33,625 nucleotides of DNA from Gamarada debralockiae (lineage: Eukaryota; Ascomycota; Leotiomycetes; Helotiales; Hyphodiscaceae): contig NXFV01000461.1 in assembly GCA_002803225.1 (NCBI GenBank), forward strand, positions 1 through 33,625, in the 5' to 3' direction. Both the position numbers and the translations under genes were made by a program. The notes under the pieces are model-generated. The model saw only the letters and a program-made list of their open reading frames with translations. It made no database searches and was not told where the DNA came from. Shown here in pieces: positions 10,638 to 22,191 of this stretch (the stretch's first letter is position 1; each line of letters begins with the position of its first letter).

Positions 10638-11098
10638 CTACGAGCTAGCATCGCTGTTGGTGCAAACGCAAGGGTTGTCACTATAACAAAAGTCAGCCGG
10701 TCCTCCAACTGGTCTTCGACGCAGACGCAAGAGAAGAGGAGCTGATAAAGACATACCCAGTAGTACAGAAGCCGTTGACAAAGCCGGCATTGATACACGA
10801 CGTTCGGCAGGCCGTCTGGGATCCACAATCAATGACGCAGACATTAGCGCCGCCCCTAGTGAACCCATTAGCGCTAGAGCAGGAGAGAGGGATGGAGAGG
10901 GGCCTACACGACAAGGCATCGATGTACACCGTCAGTGCTCGCGGCACAGGATTGGTTGAGGCCGTTGGGACACTCCTGCTCCGAGCTGACCACGGCAGCA
11001 CTAGGGGTAGCAGCAGCAGCAGTAGTAGTAACAGCAGCAGCAGTAGCAGTAGCAGCCAAGGCTGGCAGGAGAGTGATGAGGAGGCTGGCGAATTGCAT
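10638..11098 (-). CDS. secreted cysteine-rich defensin-like peptide
   Basis: Three inferred exons: 11098-10908, 10855-10757 and 10713-10638, coding for about 121 aa. The introns are 52 bp (10907-10856, with a GCTAAT branch-like motif) and 43 bp (10756-10714). The N-terminus is a clear signal peptide (MQFASLLITLLPALAAT), followed by an Ala/Thr run encoded by an AGC/AGT microsatellite. The spliced product has 11 cysteines after the signal. The last six follow DC-x5-C-x3-C-x9-C..PC-x-C with Gly in the GF..GFC part, which is the spacing of the cysteine-stabilised alpha-beta (defensin) fold. It could be an antimicrobial peptide, a host effector or an orphan secreted protein. The splice choice of the second intron is the least certain part. 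The odd cysteine count leaves one unpaired or implies an exon-border error. Confidence 0.55.
11009..11056. repeat. AGC/AGT trinucleotide microsatellite within a signal-peptide exon
   Basis: A run of AGC and AGT triplets. On the minus strand it encodes alternating Ala and Thr just after the signal peptide of the cysteine-rich gene, so its length could vary without breaking the frame. Confidence 0.75.
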
Positions 11099-12542
11099 CT
11101 TGGCAGTAGTTGTTAAAAGGATAGAAGGTAGAGGAGTGGAATTGGATTGAATTCAAGTGGTTGATGTTCTAAATCGACAGGAAAAGGTGAGCTACTTTAT
11201 AGATTTTTCAACTTTTCCAGCCTTTCCGAGTCTGGCAGCCTTTCTTTCAAGCCATTATAGAGTTTTCGTATTGAGCAGTTCGCATTAACATGATAAAGAT
11301 TAACCTCTCGCTTCTCTCCTCAGCCCACGTCTTTCAAACCCGCTCTTTCATACTCGCCTCCTACATAAAGTGGGACACGGTTTCTTACTACCTATGGCCA
11401 ACTAGACGTACGGTCTTTAGAAAGGCGTAGGGTCTTTAGACAGGCATCGCTCGCATGGGTTCTGTGAGCTTGAGAGAGCTCTGTCAAAACATCTGACATC
11501 ACGTGCACTTGCCTGATGAGGGAGGCCATTTCTAACCTATAGAGATGAGACCTATTTTTGGAATACAAGACGATCGACATCATGACTAGCCAGCAGACGG
11601 ATCGAGCCGAAATGACATAGCATGATACAGGCGATCAGACGAACCCGAGCGAGAAGCGGGTTCCTGTATCAGGCAAACCTTAATTACGACCCTATACTCT
11701 CTTGGCTTTAAGATCTTTGTTACTAACTGTAACAACCAAGCAGTTTAAAGAAAAACTTTATTTGCTTCTCTTGTGATCTCTTGCCCAGCTTGGTCATCCC
11801 AGCAGAGGACCCATCAATCAGAATCGGGATCATTGACGTTTCGAGAGGGACTGATGCTGCCACTCAGTCCAGCGATCATCAACAATGTGAGAGAAAAAGT
11901 TGATATGATAAAGCACTGCAAAGGTCCCGCTTTTCGCAGAATGAATTCAGTCCTTGAAATGGGGATTGTTCAATTGTTTCGGTGCTAGCAGAGTGGTCGC
12001 AATTTTCATCAGTGGCTACGAAGTTGCAAGATGAAATACGCCGCCCCTCATAGGAATTATTCTCCCATCCATCCACATGTAGGGAACACCTTCGTAATAA
12101 ACAAGTGAACGCCAGCAATATTCGCCCTTCCTTTTCATGTAATCGTGAATCTCGCAAGGGAAAATGTGGAAACCGGGAAAAAGGAAAACGTGCCTATGAA
12201 ATATTTCCATATGTGGGGGTGATCTTCAATGTAAATGCCCCTTGCTCCTGATTCCATGATAAGTTTTGGAAGAGAAACCCGTGAGAACAAATGAAAACGT
12301 GCATAAGAAATGTTGGTGTTGTGAGGGAAGGTAATGTGTCCGATCGTGTGACAACATGTGAGGTTTCGATTTCGAGGGATGCAATGCAAAAATATTTCTT
12401 TGGGAAAAGAGGAAACTTAATGCAGCAAATAAGAAATCGATGACCCGTAGGTCCGAGTCGGGTTTGAACGGTGCGCACAGTAGAAGGTCCTGAGACTCCG
12501 AGGATCAGAAGGGCAACAAGGTACTTGACTAGTACCATGCAC
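11099..12542. other. intergenic region, contains one strong hairpin
   Basis: No gene that I can support. Frames of 63-92 codons at 11392-11583, 11773-11988 and 11879-12157 lack motifs and overlap on opposite strands. The stretch includes the upstream region of the cysteine-rich gene and the 3' flank of the GTPase gene. A two-part hairpin at 11623-11671 is listed separately. Confidence 0.5.
11623..11671. repeat. two-part perfect inverted repeat
   Basis: TGATACAG (11623-11630) pairs with CTGTATCA (11664-11671), and GAACCCG (11641-11647) pairs with CGGGTTC (11657-11663). This gives 15 paired bases with a 10-nt bulge on one side and a 9-nt loop. It is not a tRNA: no cloverleaf or T-arm consensus fits. 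Confidence 0.65.
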
Positions 12543-15500
12543 CTAGACCTTGAGTTCCGTGGGGATGCCATTCTCGAGATCGCTGTCAAAGTCCATGACA
12601 TCGCCATCGGAGTTGGAGTCGTCGAAGTCTGATTCACCGTCCTCATCCTGGGCAACTTGCTCGTTGACTTCGTGACTTGGCATTTGCTCTGCAAGGGGGA
12701 TGCGGACGTTGTGCTCCAAGGATAACATCATATTGTCAACGACAGTAGTGACGTCTTTGAGCAATTTGCCCTGGTCGGCAGCGACGAATTTTTGCATGGA
12801 CGGATTAGTGAGTGCGTGGTTGTCAAGCATCATCTTGAACAAGTCGTGAGCCTCGACAACCAGCTCGTGGGGGACAAATTCCAGATCATCCTTGAGCTCA
12901 ATTACCATGTTCTTCAAGGCAGCCGTGAGTATTCCGGTTGATTCCTTGTACATAGTAAGGCCATTGTTCTTGAGGTGGTCTCGCAGAATTGTGTCAATGC
13001 AGCGTTTCAATCCCTTTCCTAGCATATTGTTAGTATATCGATATCGAAAATGAATATAGATATATTAAACTCACCTGTCTCCTGTGCAGCCTCTTCATAC
13101 GCTCCAGTCATAAACTTCAAGATCCGAGGCTTAAGGAGCCGATGGGATAAAGACCTAGTGGCGGAGATTTTAGTTTCCCAGGAAGTACCATAGGTTTCTC
13201 CAAGGATAGGTTCTAGCTGATTGATGCTCTCCTTGAGGGATTGAAGAGGCTCCTTGATTTCAGGGCAGATGACTTCAGCGGATTCCGCGACCGTTGTAGA
13301 GAACTTAAGCAACAGATTTTTGGCAGTATTATAATTCTGACGTCCTATGTTTGGTAGCGTCGTGTCGAAAACTCTTGTCCAAGAAGGCAATAAGGGCTTG
13401 AGATAATTTCCAGCTCTTCCAATCAAGTCAGCATTGGTTCAAAACGAGGACCTTGAATATTGAAACTTGCAGGTCATCACTCCAGGAATAGGGCTCCTTT
13501 CTCGCCGCGCTCTGAAACTCGCCCATGTTCACAACAGTTGCACGGTATGTGGACCAGTAGATAGGATGCAAGCACCACGTATCAGCTATATCTAGAGCAG
13601 ATATAGCAGCTTTGGCCTCAATTGGAACCAATTTCACAAAGATACTGGATTTAATCGCCTTTGTGATAGTACTAGTAGTCTTGATGTGAAGCTGGGAGAA
13701 ACTCTGAAGGTAGAAGGTCAGGAGAGGAATCCGAGTAAAGCACAGATCGCTTATTAGAGAGAGGAAGTCACATACCTGAAGCATGTTGTTGGCATTCTCT
13801 TCAAACTTGTCCTCTAGTTCCTTTCTTTGATCGAGAGTCATTTGATAGCAAGTATCAAGGCTCTTAGCCCATGATTTAATCGAATTGACCAAGGCTTCAA
13901 TCTCCCCCAGAGACATCTTCGCATTACGGTGCCGGGCTTCCAAGGTCGTAGCGATGAGTGCTCTTCGCAATTGTGGGATGTTGGTATTATGTGGCTCTGG
14001 GAATCCTGGTGAAGGAGGTTTATTGTCAACAAAATCGAGGAACTTTAAAGCCGAAACACAATGGACGGGCATTAACTTCGAAGTTGAAGCGTTTCCAGTT
14101 TCCCAAGAAATTCTTTCGAAGTATTCCTGCATTTTGGTAGTTTGTACTTGGCTCCTATGATCGATGCAAGCTCTCGTCTTGACACACCTAACACGACCGA
14201 GCACAAGCTCAGCGTACTTGAGCTCTGCCTGCTTACTAGACTCAATGCGAAGTGCATTGATGTACTACTTTCTCGCGTTTGTACGATCCACTCGAAGCTT
14301 TGTCAACTTCTCGGCATTCGCCTTGGTTTCATCAGAAATGACACCAAGCCCGAGTACTTGAAAACAGTTCAGCGTATGCAGTTTTGACGTGGCAAGAGAG
14401 GAGATTACTTACCCGCCTTCAAAAGTTCAGTACTACTCTTTCGTTTGATAGCAACAGGAACGCTCTTGATTTCAGGAACGCTGTACAACCAGGACAAGAG
14501 TCGTCTAAGGTCCTTGTCGATATCTTTGATAGCTTCATTGGCCTTGCTGATGCTAGCACTGACCCCAGTTATCTCAGCCTCCAGTGAAGACTTGCGTTGA
14601 TTCCAGGATATTTCCCTCTCAAATACCAGCTTAAGTCTTTCCGCCACGACAGAATTCTTTTCGATGTGGTCTTCCATCGTGATGGATTCGTCTGTACGGA
14701 CGACGATGAAAATGATATTATCCGACTTCCAATGACCATCCAGTTGCAGGTTTCTCCGATACGTCTCGTTGAGGTTGATCTGGGCAGTTTGGTCGCTTGC
14801 GGCTCTCTTGGATGCGGTGAGGATGCAGTTGACGGACAGATCTCTCTGGTAGGTCTGGGCAAGGGAGTTCCTAGCGGCATTTGTATCCATGCTGCCCGGA
14901 ATATCCACAAGAACTAAGCCATCTTTCAAGATTTGAGATTTGACGTAGATTTGGGCGATTTTGACCAGTGGCCACGGTGCAAACTTTTTGTTGGCAACAG
15001 AGCTAACGATGTATTGACGGATCTGCGACGAAAAGTCCTTGAGATCTGTACCAGTGAAGTCAAGCTCTTTTCCGAGATTTTGGACATTTTCATGCTTCAT
15101 GAGTTTCGTAATAGACGTCTTCTTCAGGTCGTGCTTTGTGTCGATGAAAGGATAAACAGCTCGAACTCTCTCCATCACGGCATCGATTCGCGTACCCAGC
15201 TCGATGTCCATCCCATCCTCGTCCCCAGCATCCTTTCTAGCCAAAGCTCCAGATCCTTGTAAAGCTGCTCGATTTCCGTTTGCCAATCACCCACTTGAAG
15301 GAAGATGATCTTTGCTTGGAAGACGGTGGAGGGGTCGTCACTGGGATTCCACAGGACTTCGATGATGGCGCTGGTGCATGCTTGGGAATTGTCCGTGGGA
15401 AGAAGCTCTCTGAACCCAAGTACGGCATTCCAAAGTGTAGATTTTCCCATGCCGGTTGGACCCACAACGCCAGCGGTGATTCTGCACTTCTTCTTCCGTG

Positions 15501-15843
15501 ACATGGTAGCATCTTTGCACAAGTTAGCAGCTAGAATGAACACGAGCGGGCTTGATTTTGAAATATAATTGAGTGATTTTACTTACCGATGGACTCAATC
15601 TTCTTGTTGACAGAAGGAATAGATAGTATCTGCGTACTTCAGAAGCCACGACTTTAGCTCGAGAAGCTGAGGTTCTACAATTTCTAAAGATTGCTCTTCG
15701 ATCTCTACCCGCTGGAGGAGACTGTCTTGGCGTTTCTTCCAAAGCGAGTTGTAAGTGAGTTGGGTAGGGGTAGAGTGGACTTCATCATTGACAAAGTCGG
15801 AGGGCTCGCTTTCTAGCTCAATCTTGACCTTTGGTTCTGCCAT
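12543..15843 (-). pseudogene. SLIP-GC/dynamin-like large GTPase, apparently disrupted
   Basis: Six inferred exons: 15843-15587, 15530-14413, 14356-13776, 13703-13452, 13396-13075 and 13018-12543, about 1000 codons, the size of fungal homologues of nuclear GTPase SLIP-GC. The G1 loop is GPTGMGKST (about 15435-15465) and the G3-like motif is LVDIPGSMD with NAA following. A helical stalk fills the C-terminal half, which ends in an acidic tail (ESDFDDSNSDGDVMDFDSD). Introns of 55-72 bp have good signals, except one with a weak GTCCTC donor (13451-13397). Three defects are visible: the frame changes between about 15600 and 15635 just before the intron at 15586, it changes again near 15245, and TAG replaces a codon at 14265-14267 inside an otherwise clean helical segment. 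The rest is well conserved, so decay is recent or these are assembly errors. Such GTPases are often multi-copy accessory genes in fungi. Confidence 0.7.
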
Positions 15844-17922
15844 GGTGTAACGATGGAGTTTGTACTGGGGGTTCAGAAAGTGACTGCTTGCAGGAGACGT
15901 TCACTTTCGAGACCAGACTTCTGCCAGATCAGTTAGTAAACTGAACGTAGCGACTGAGAGATCTGATGAGAATGGAGAGACTGCTAGGGATTCCAGATGA
16001 AATGCGCATGTAAGGAAGTTGAAGGTGAGATGCGACTTTCGGGAACAGGAAAGTGTTCAACTGAAAGGAAGATCGCAATATTGTATCAAGGGCTGAATGG
16101 GAAGGGGAGAGTTGGAGTGCAGTGATAATAAGCATACCAAAGAAGGTGAGCGCTTGTTAGAGATCGTAGTTGTTTGCGAAGGCGGAATCGAGTGTTGAAC
16201 TTGGATTGAAGAAGAAGAAGAAGAAGGAGTTGTCAGTTAATGGTGATTGTTGTGGAAGGGTGTTTGGTGTTGGTGTTGATGAAAGAGGTTAAAGGAGAAA
16301 GGAGGTTGATGTTTTGAGAGTTTGGTAGAAGGGGGTCTCAATTAACCGAGAACTAAAACTGTATCGCTATACGAAAAGTTGAAAGTCGCATGTAATGAGG
16401 CGTGTGTTACGTTGAAAGGAGATTTCGAGGAGGAGGATGAAGGCGGAGGGAATAATCGTAACCCATAGAGAATGGAGAAAGAAGATGTCCACGATAGATC
16501 GATTGAGTCTCGTATTAACCGAAAATACGGAGAGTGGTCGTGTATTGGGATGATTGAGTTTGAGATTCATAGAGAGGGGTTGCAGTTAGGAGTTGGAAGA
16601 CCAAAGTATGCCTAGGCAAGTGTCTCGGTCATAAACCGTCGTTGAACTTTTCAGAGAGTTTTCCTAGAACTCCCCTGTAAATAGCAAATCATTCATATTT
16701 GCCGAGTTTTGGAATCTTCCATTCTAATTAATACAGCAGCAATCACACTTCACTTCACACTGATGCCAGCGGAACGCCTTCCAATCGAAGGGGCGGCGTT
16801 GAACTCAGTCCGTACTCAAGACCGCTTCCGTTCAACCAGGGACTTGAGAGGCACTTCAATCAGCATCGAGGGTTGAACCTGACTGCGTCCTGTCACTTGG
16901 GTCACTGGAATGGCATTGAATGGCGATACGCCTTGACAAACGCTCGCGGATCCAGCCAAAGCACCAAGATCGACACTTCCGTCAGCTCCCTCTAAGTAGT
17001 AAACGAGTCCCAGAGTCCATTAACGTGTGGTCATGATGTGGACATGCAAGCCGCCCTTATGAAAGCCCGTCTGTTCGGTGGACCACTTGCTAGTGACACT
17101 TCTCAACGCGAATGACGAGCAGCGGACCTACCATCGGGATTCAAGGGAATCGGACATGAACTTGCGACCCAGAGTTAAGGGCGCCATTCCTGAGGACATA
17201 TCTCAGCTTTCGTGCAATCGAGAGGGCTCCATGGATTCATCCTTGATGAGCAGCTGAGGTTGGAAGGAGGTTGGAAGGAGGTCGCGTGGGGGAACGTGAC
17301 TAAGAACGTCTCGGGATGTCGGTGCTGAAAGATTCCCCTGGCGTCAGTAATTTTCAGACCACAAGCTCCAAGCAAAAAAAACAAGGGAAGCTCCTGGCGC
17401 CTCCGCCCCGCTTTCGATAAGAATCTGAACTTTGAGAACAAGTTTTCCGTCACATGGTAGTAATGACCACCTGTAATTGGACAATTAGGTTTTGCACGTA
17501 ATTTTTACCTAGCATTTTTCATAGCTCCCTCCAGGGTCTTCCCTCGTGATCACACTCCTTCTGTGGGGACTCTATGCAGTATCACCAACCTCACTTGTAT
17601 TCGTAACCCGGACTGCAAAATTCTCAACACAGAGGTAAGCTGCCTTCCCACCCGCTTTCTTCAACCGAACCTTAACCAGCATCCATCACCATCACCACAT
17701 TGAAGAACCTCACATCAATCCTCTTGCCGGCTTCATTTAGCAACCGCCGCAGGAATCAATTGCACTTCGTCCTCCTTCTACTTACTCCATTTTCAATTAT
17801 GTCCTTGTCGACATGAAGGCCCAATGCTAATCGTCCAAGATCTCAAGAAGCAAACACGAACCTGGCAGAAGCAAACAGACGGCGATCGAGGTCGGTACAA
17901 GTTTGGACCCGGTGTTATCGTC
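15844..17922. other. long intergenic region between divergent GTPase and VTC4 genes
   Basis: About 2.1 kb with no supportable gene. It must hold the promoters and 5' leaders of both divergent genes. 16210-16330 is a purine-rich G/T- and GAA-biased stretch on the GTPase side. A short frame from 16763 and a minus frame at 17175-17453 have no recognised features. An upstream in-frame ATG at 17824 precedes the VTC4 start but would add a 33-residue leader foreign to the family. Confidence 0.5.
17293..17298 (-). promoter_or_regulatory. possible Pho4/NUC-1-type site upstream of VTC4
   Basis: AACGTG on the plus strand is CACGTT on the minus strand, the lower-affinity core recognised by Pho4-type bHLH factors. 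It lies about 625 bp upstream of the VTC4 start. VTC genes are phosphate-starvation targets in yeast, which is the only reason to note it. A six-base match alone is weak. Confidence 0.2.
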
Positions 17923-20472
17923 ATGAAGTTCGGCGAGCAGCTCCGCACGAGCACAATCAAGGAATATCAGTGGTACTACATTGACTACGATGGATTGAAG
18001 GACGATTTGAAGACTGCATACGTCACCCCTCCCACGAAAGAGAACCCCAAGCCGAAGAGAAAAGAATGGACCGAAGAAGACGAGAGCAGATTCATTGAGC
18101 GGATGGAATCAGAGCTCGATAAGGTCCATACCAAGCAGAAGGTCAAGGCAATTGAGATTGGCAGACGCATTGCTAGCAGCGAGAAGGAGGTCAACGATGT
18201 CGTGTCGAGACTCGACTCCAGAGGCCCGGTTGGCTCTGGTTCAAGTGATGATGCCCCAACTGAAGAGGAGTTCATGTTGTTGGAGGAGGACCTCAGTGAT
18301 ATCATCGCAGACGTTCACGACCTCGCCAAGTTCGTTCAATTGAACTACACTGGCTTCCAGAAGATCATCAAGAAGCACGATGTAAGTTCGCCGCTTTGGC
18401 AGACAAGGTTAAGACACTAATTCGTGCCGATAGAAACAAACTGGATGGGTGCTTAAGCCGGTCTTCGCGACCCGATTGAAGGCCAAACCTTTCTTCAAGG
18501 ACAACTACGATGCGGATATTGTTAAGCTTTCGAAGTTATATGATATCGTCAGAACAAGAGGACACCCAGTTAAGGGTGACAGTGCTGCCGGCGGAAGCCA
18601 AGGTAGCTTCATTCGACAAACAACCAAGTACTGGGTGCATCCAGACAACGTCACTGAGCTCAAGCTCATCATCTTGAAAGTAAGCTTCACTTCAGCTCAG
18701 CTTTGGCTTTGCTAATTCTCTGCAGCATCTTCCTGTCCTCGTGTTCAACCCAAGCAAAGAATTCGAAACCCAAGACTCCGCGATTACCTCCATCTACTAC
18801 GATAACCCGGAGAAATGGGATCTATATGAGGGTCGATTGAAGAAGACCGAGGGTGCTGAAGCTATTCGTCTGAGATGGTATGGTGGCATGGACACGGAAC
18901 AAATTTTCGTGGAGCGAAAGACACACCGTGAAGACTGGACCGGAGAGAAGTCGGTCAAGGCTCGATTCGGCATCAAGGAGAAATTCGTCAACGCATACAT
19001 GAAGGGTGAATTGCTTCCCGCCGCTATCTTCGAGAAGGCACGCAAGGACGGCAAGAAGCCAGCGAAGGCCATCGACGAAGACGAGAGACTCGCAAAAGAG
19101 ATTCAATACTCAGTTCTCAAGAAGGGATACGTGCCTGTTTGCCGGTCATTCTACAACCGTACTGCCTTCCAATTACCTGCCGATGCACGAGTTCGTATCT
19201 CTCTCGATACAGAGCTCACCATGGTTCGTGAGGACAACCTTGATGGAAGACGGAGATCAGGAGACAACTGGCGACGAATGGACATTGGCATTGACTGGCC
19301 CTTCTCGCAGCTTCCCCCGGAGGACGTCGAGCGTTTCCCATACGCCGTCTTGGAAGTGAAGCTGCAAACTCAAGCTGGTCAAGAACCTCCTGAGTGGGTT
19401 CGCGAACTCATCGCCAGTCATTTGGTCGAAGCCGTCCCCAAGTTCTCCAAGTTCATTCACGGCACAGCAACATTGTTCCCGACCCGCATCAATCTACTCC
19501 CATTCTGGTTCCCTCAAATGAGCACTGATATCCGCAAGCCAGTCACCCAGCACTTCGGTATCCAACGTCCTGGACAGTCAAACAACAGCTCGACAAGCGA
19601 CGATGATGACGATGATGACTCCGACGAGGAAGAGGAAATCCCCGAGGACGCCACAACTATCAGGAACGGCTCAAGTTCGGCAGAGAACATCCCCGCAAGC
19701 CTGCGTGATCGTCGTGATCGCCTCGCAGACCGTGATCTTGAAAACCGTGCCACTGGTAACGCCCTAGACATCGAAGAGCAGCTCGCTGCCCAGCCTCTCA
19801 ACGAAGACTACCCATTGTACGACTCGGACGATGAGGACAATGAGACCGACGAAATTGAAGCAGCGCGCCACATTGGAGGCTGGCCATACTACTCCAAGGT
19901 CTTGAAGAAGCATGCGAGATTGGCAGGTCAACGTACAGCTGGTTTCCTTCGCACACTAATTCCTATTCCCAAGCCAACAGAAATTCCCCAGTCCGGCGGC
20001 GCTCTGTCTGCATTTGGTAATAAGAAGATCGAAAGCAAGAGATTCAAGGCTCCAAAGGGAAAGAAGATTCACGTTCCAGTGCGTGTGGAACCGAAGGTTT
20101 ATTTCGCCGCTGAGAGAACATTCTTGTCTTGGGTATGCTTCACTCTCTTCTCTCAATTCACTTTTATCAACGTATCCTGACATTCTGTAGCTCGAATTCT
20201 CCATTTACATCGGCACCATCGCAGCCACTCTCCTCAACTTCGGCGCCAAGCCAACACCCATCTCCTTCATCGCCGCAGGTTCTTTCACCATCGTTGCAAT
20301 CCTCTCCCTCTGCTACTCTGTCCTCATCTACCTCTACAGAAGCCAGTCCATCAGACAACGCAAGGCGATCAAGTACCACGACAAATATGGTCCGACGGTC
20401 TTGTGTATCACACTCTTTGCTGCAGTGATTCTGAATGCAGTGTTTGAGTTGAAAGATAGAGACATTATCTGA
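17923..20472 (+). CDS. VTC4: vacuolar transporter chaperone 4, polyphosphate polymerase
   Basis: Four exons, 17923-18381, 18434-18679, 18726-20132 and 20191-20472, give 797 aa. VTC4 is the catalytic subunit of the vacuolar membrane VTC complex: it makes polyphosphate from ATP and moves it into the vacuole, with the SPX domain sensing inositol pyrophosphates. The start [10 protein letters not shown] is the standard SPX N-terminus, so the upstream in-frame ATG at 17824 is not used here. The SPX domain spans about residues 1-165 and includes the basic KIIKKHD motif. The tunnel (TTM) domain spans about 235-520, with RLRWYG (R283, R285), ERK (K300) and LEVKL (E445) matching the active-site pattern. 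An acidic run ([13 protein letters not shown]) links to the C-terminal DUF202-type membrane region with three hydrophobic helices (about 695-797). Introns are 52, 46 and 58 bp. The gene looks intact and is a housekeeping gene in this window. Confidence 0.95.
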
Positions 20473-20794
20473 ATGACTTGCGCGCAATGAACGAATTGGG
20501 AAAAAATAGAAGTGGTTTGATATTGAAGAAGATACTAAGATGACGAAATTGTGCAAATAGCTCGAGTGGGAAGTGGCAGGGGGACGATTATTGTCTGGCA
20601 TTGATAGTTGGTGATGGGAGCACGAAGGTGCGGAAAAGTGTTGCATTCATATTGTACAAACATAGCAGAAAATCCAATAGTTACATCTGCTGTTGCCTTA
20701 GCATCATCATCCGTTTTCATGACATTCTCTCTTTGAAATGTGGAGCGGGGAGAAACGAGAACACGGCTGGACTACCCAACTCCCCCGTCTCTCG

Positions 20795-20985
20795 CCTCCC
20801 AATCCATCCTAGCATCTACCCTTCGGCAAAGCTGAGGAAAGGACCACATGTCAAGGCTGTATAAGCCTTCGTAACTCCTCGTAAAAAACCCTCCCAATCC
20901 ATCCTAGCCTCCTCCTAAGTTACTCCTCGGGAAGGCTGACAGCGTGTGCTAAGGCTACATAAGCTCTCCATCTTTACGAACTGGT
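20795..20985. repeat. degenerate 95-bp tandem duplication
   Basis: The 19-bp word CCTCCCAATCCATCCTAGC occurs exactly at 20795-20813 and at 20890-20908. Weaker similarity follows each copy (ACTCCTCG, AAGGCT..ATAAG), consistent with two diverged units of about 95 bp. Confidence 0.6.
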
Positions 20986-21410
20986 AGTCTGGTACCTGCG
21001 CGTTTACCAACTTGGGTATTAGCTAATTACCCCGCTACAGTAGAATATTCGAGATGTGCACAGAAAAGGATTTGATTTTTCGGCCCTTAGATCAAGACAC
21101 GGCACATGGGAAGTGGCACAAAAGCAGATATTCGTCCTACTGTACCGACATGGGCTGGCCCCCTGAAATATTGCATATCCCTTTCAAAGGTGGAAGGGTT
21201 TATTGGTAAAAACCATCCCATCCTGCTCATATGATTATTTCTGGTACGAAGTGTCACATACGCCGTCTTGGGCAATTAAATGAATTTAAATGGAAAATGG
21301 GTTTGATTGCCTAGTTCCTGGCTTGGCTCGGGTGACTATGCAATGGCCCATCGCCAGGGCATCGGGTTAAAGCTTGATTCCGACTTGTGAGCATCGTTTG
21401 AGTGTGCGCA

Positions 21411-21498
21411 GTACTCTCCCCCCCCCGGAATGAAGGTTAAATTTTTGGCTGTGCCACCCGCCAAAAATTTAACATTCATTTAGGGGGGGGGAGAGTAC
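21411..21498. mobile_element. 88-bp MITE-like foldback element
   Basis: The arms at 21411-21449 and 21460-21498 are inverted repeats matching at 36 of 39 positions, with a 10-bp loop. Each end reads GTACTCTCC followed by a C run. The flanking TA inside GTAC fits a TA target duplication as in Tc1/mariner-derived (Stowaway-like) MITEs. It has no coding capacity. Confidence 0.7.
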
Positions 21499-22191
21499 AA
21501 CGTATGCATGGTGCTTCTAGGGTCTGAGACTAGCGCCGTCGATCTCACGCTCTGTTATCCGAGCTGCAGCTGATCTGCTTGGTTTGGGCGTCCAGAACGA
21601 CCAAGAGCGTGGCGGCGACACAAGCCAATGCGGACAGAGTACAGACGCCATGGCTTAAAGACAGTTGTGGAGACGAGAAGTGTCTGCAAACTTCACCGAG
21701 ACCATTTAGTTGAACAAAACATTTCGTTGCACATTGCAAAAGTGTTCTCTTTCAGCTGGCAGCGTCGAAAAAAAGTACAGACATACTTCACAACAAACAC
21801 AACCGTCAGCCTCATGCCTACCCGCGATCACAAATGCAACCAGTACCGAGTGTCCATCACTCCCCAGCTAATTTAGGTCTCGTCCTCGAGAATATAACCT
21901 GTTAATTTCAAACTCACAATCTCGTACGAAATGACGACTGTCGCTAATGCCCTAATTGATTGGAGGACGCGATACCATTGAACTTCTCACGTGGCATGGC
22001 AGATAACTTTGACGGGGTTGTAGGATCCGGGAAGACCTTTACCCTCTTTAAAACGTGTGCGCGGATTCAAGAGCTTGCACTCGAGGCCGGAAGGATAATA
22101 GAAATCGGGCCCGTATGGTAATAAAATGGCATAACGAGCGGGCGGGCAGGGGGGTCGGAGTGTAGAAAAGCTTCGTTTAATATTGCAAAAT

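Larger units (their letters stand above)
20473..22191. other. intergenic with tandem repeat and MITE-like hairpin
   Basis: No gene that I can support; frames are short and without motifs. It holds a degenerate 95-bp tandem repeat (20795-20985) and a foldback element (21411-21498), listed separately. The first part is the VTC4 3' flank and the last part lies beyond the 3' end of the metallopeptidase gene. Confidence 0.5.

Noticed and set aside
11392..11583. A 63-codon minus-strand frame
   Set aside because: Too short and featureless to separate from chance.
11623..11671. tRNA gene
   Set aside because: No acceptor stem, anticodon arm or T-arm consensus fits the hairpin.
13397..13451. A third frameshift in the GTPase gene
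   Set aside because: A 55-bp intron with a CTGAC branch-like motif and a CAAG acceptor explains the frame change, although the GTCCTC donor is weak.
17824..17922. Upstream in-frame ATG extending VTC4 by 33 residues
   Set aside because: The SPX family begins with MKFGEQL-like residues; the extension has no family counterpart.
18797..19801. Minus-strand frames of about 90 codons within VTC4
   Set aside because: Antisense shadows of a well conserved gene.
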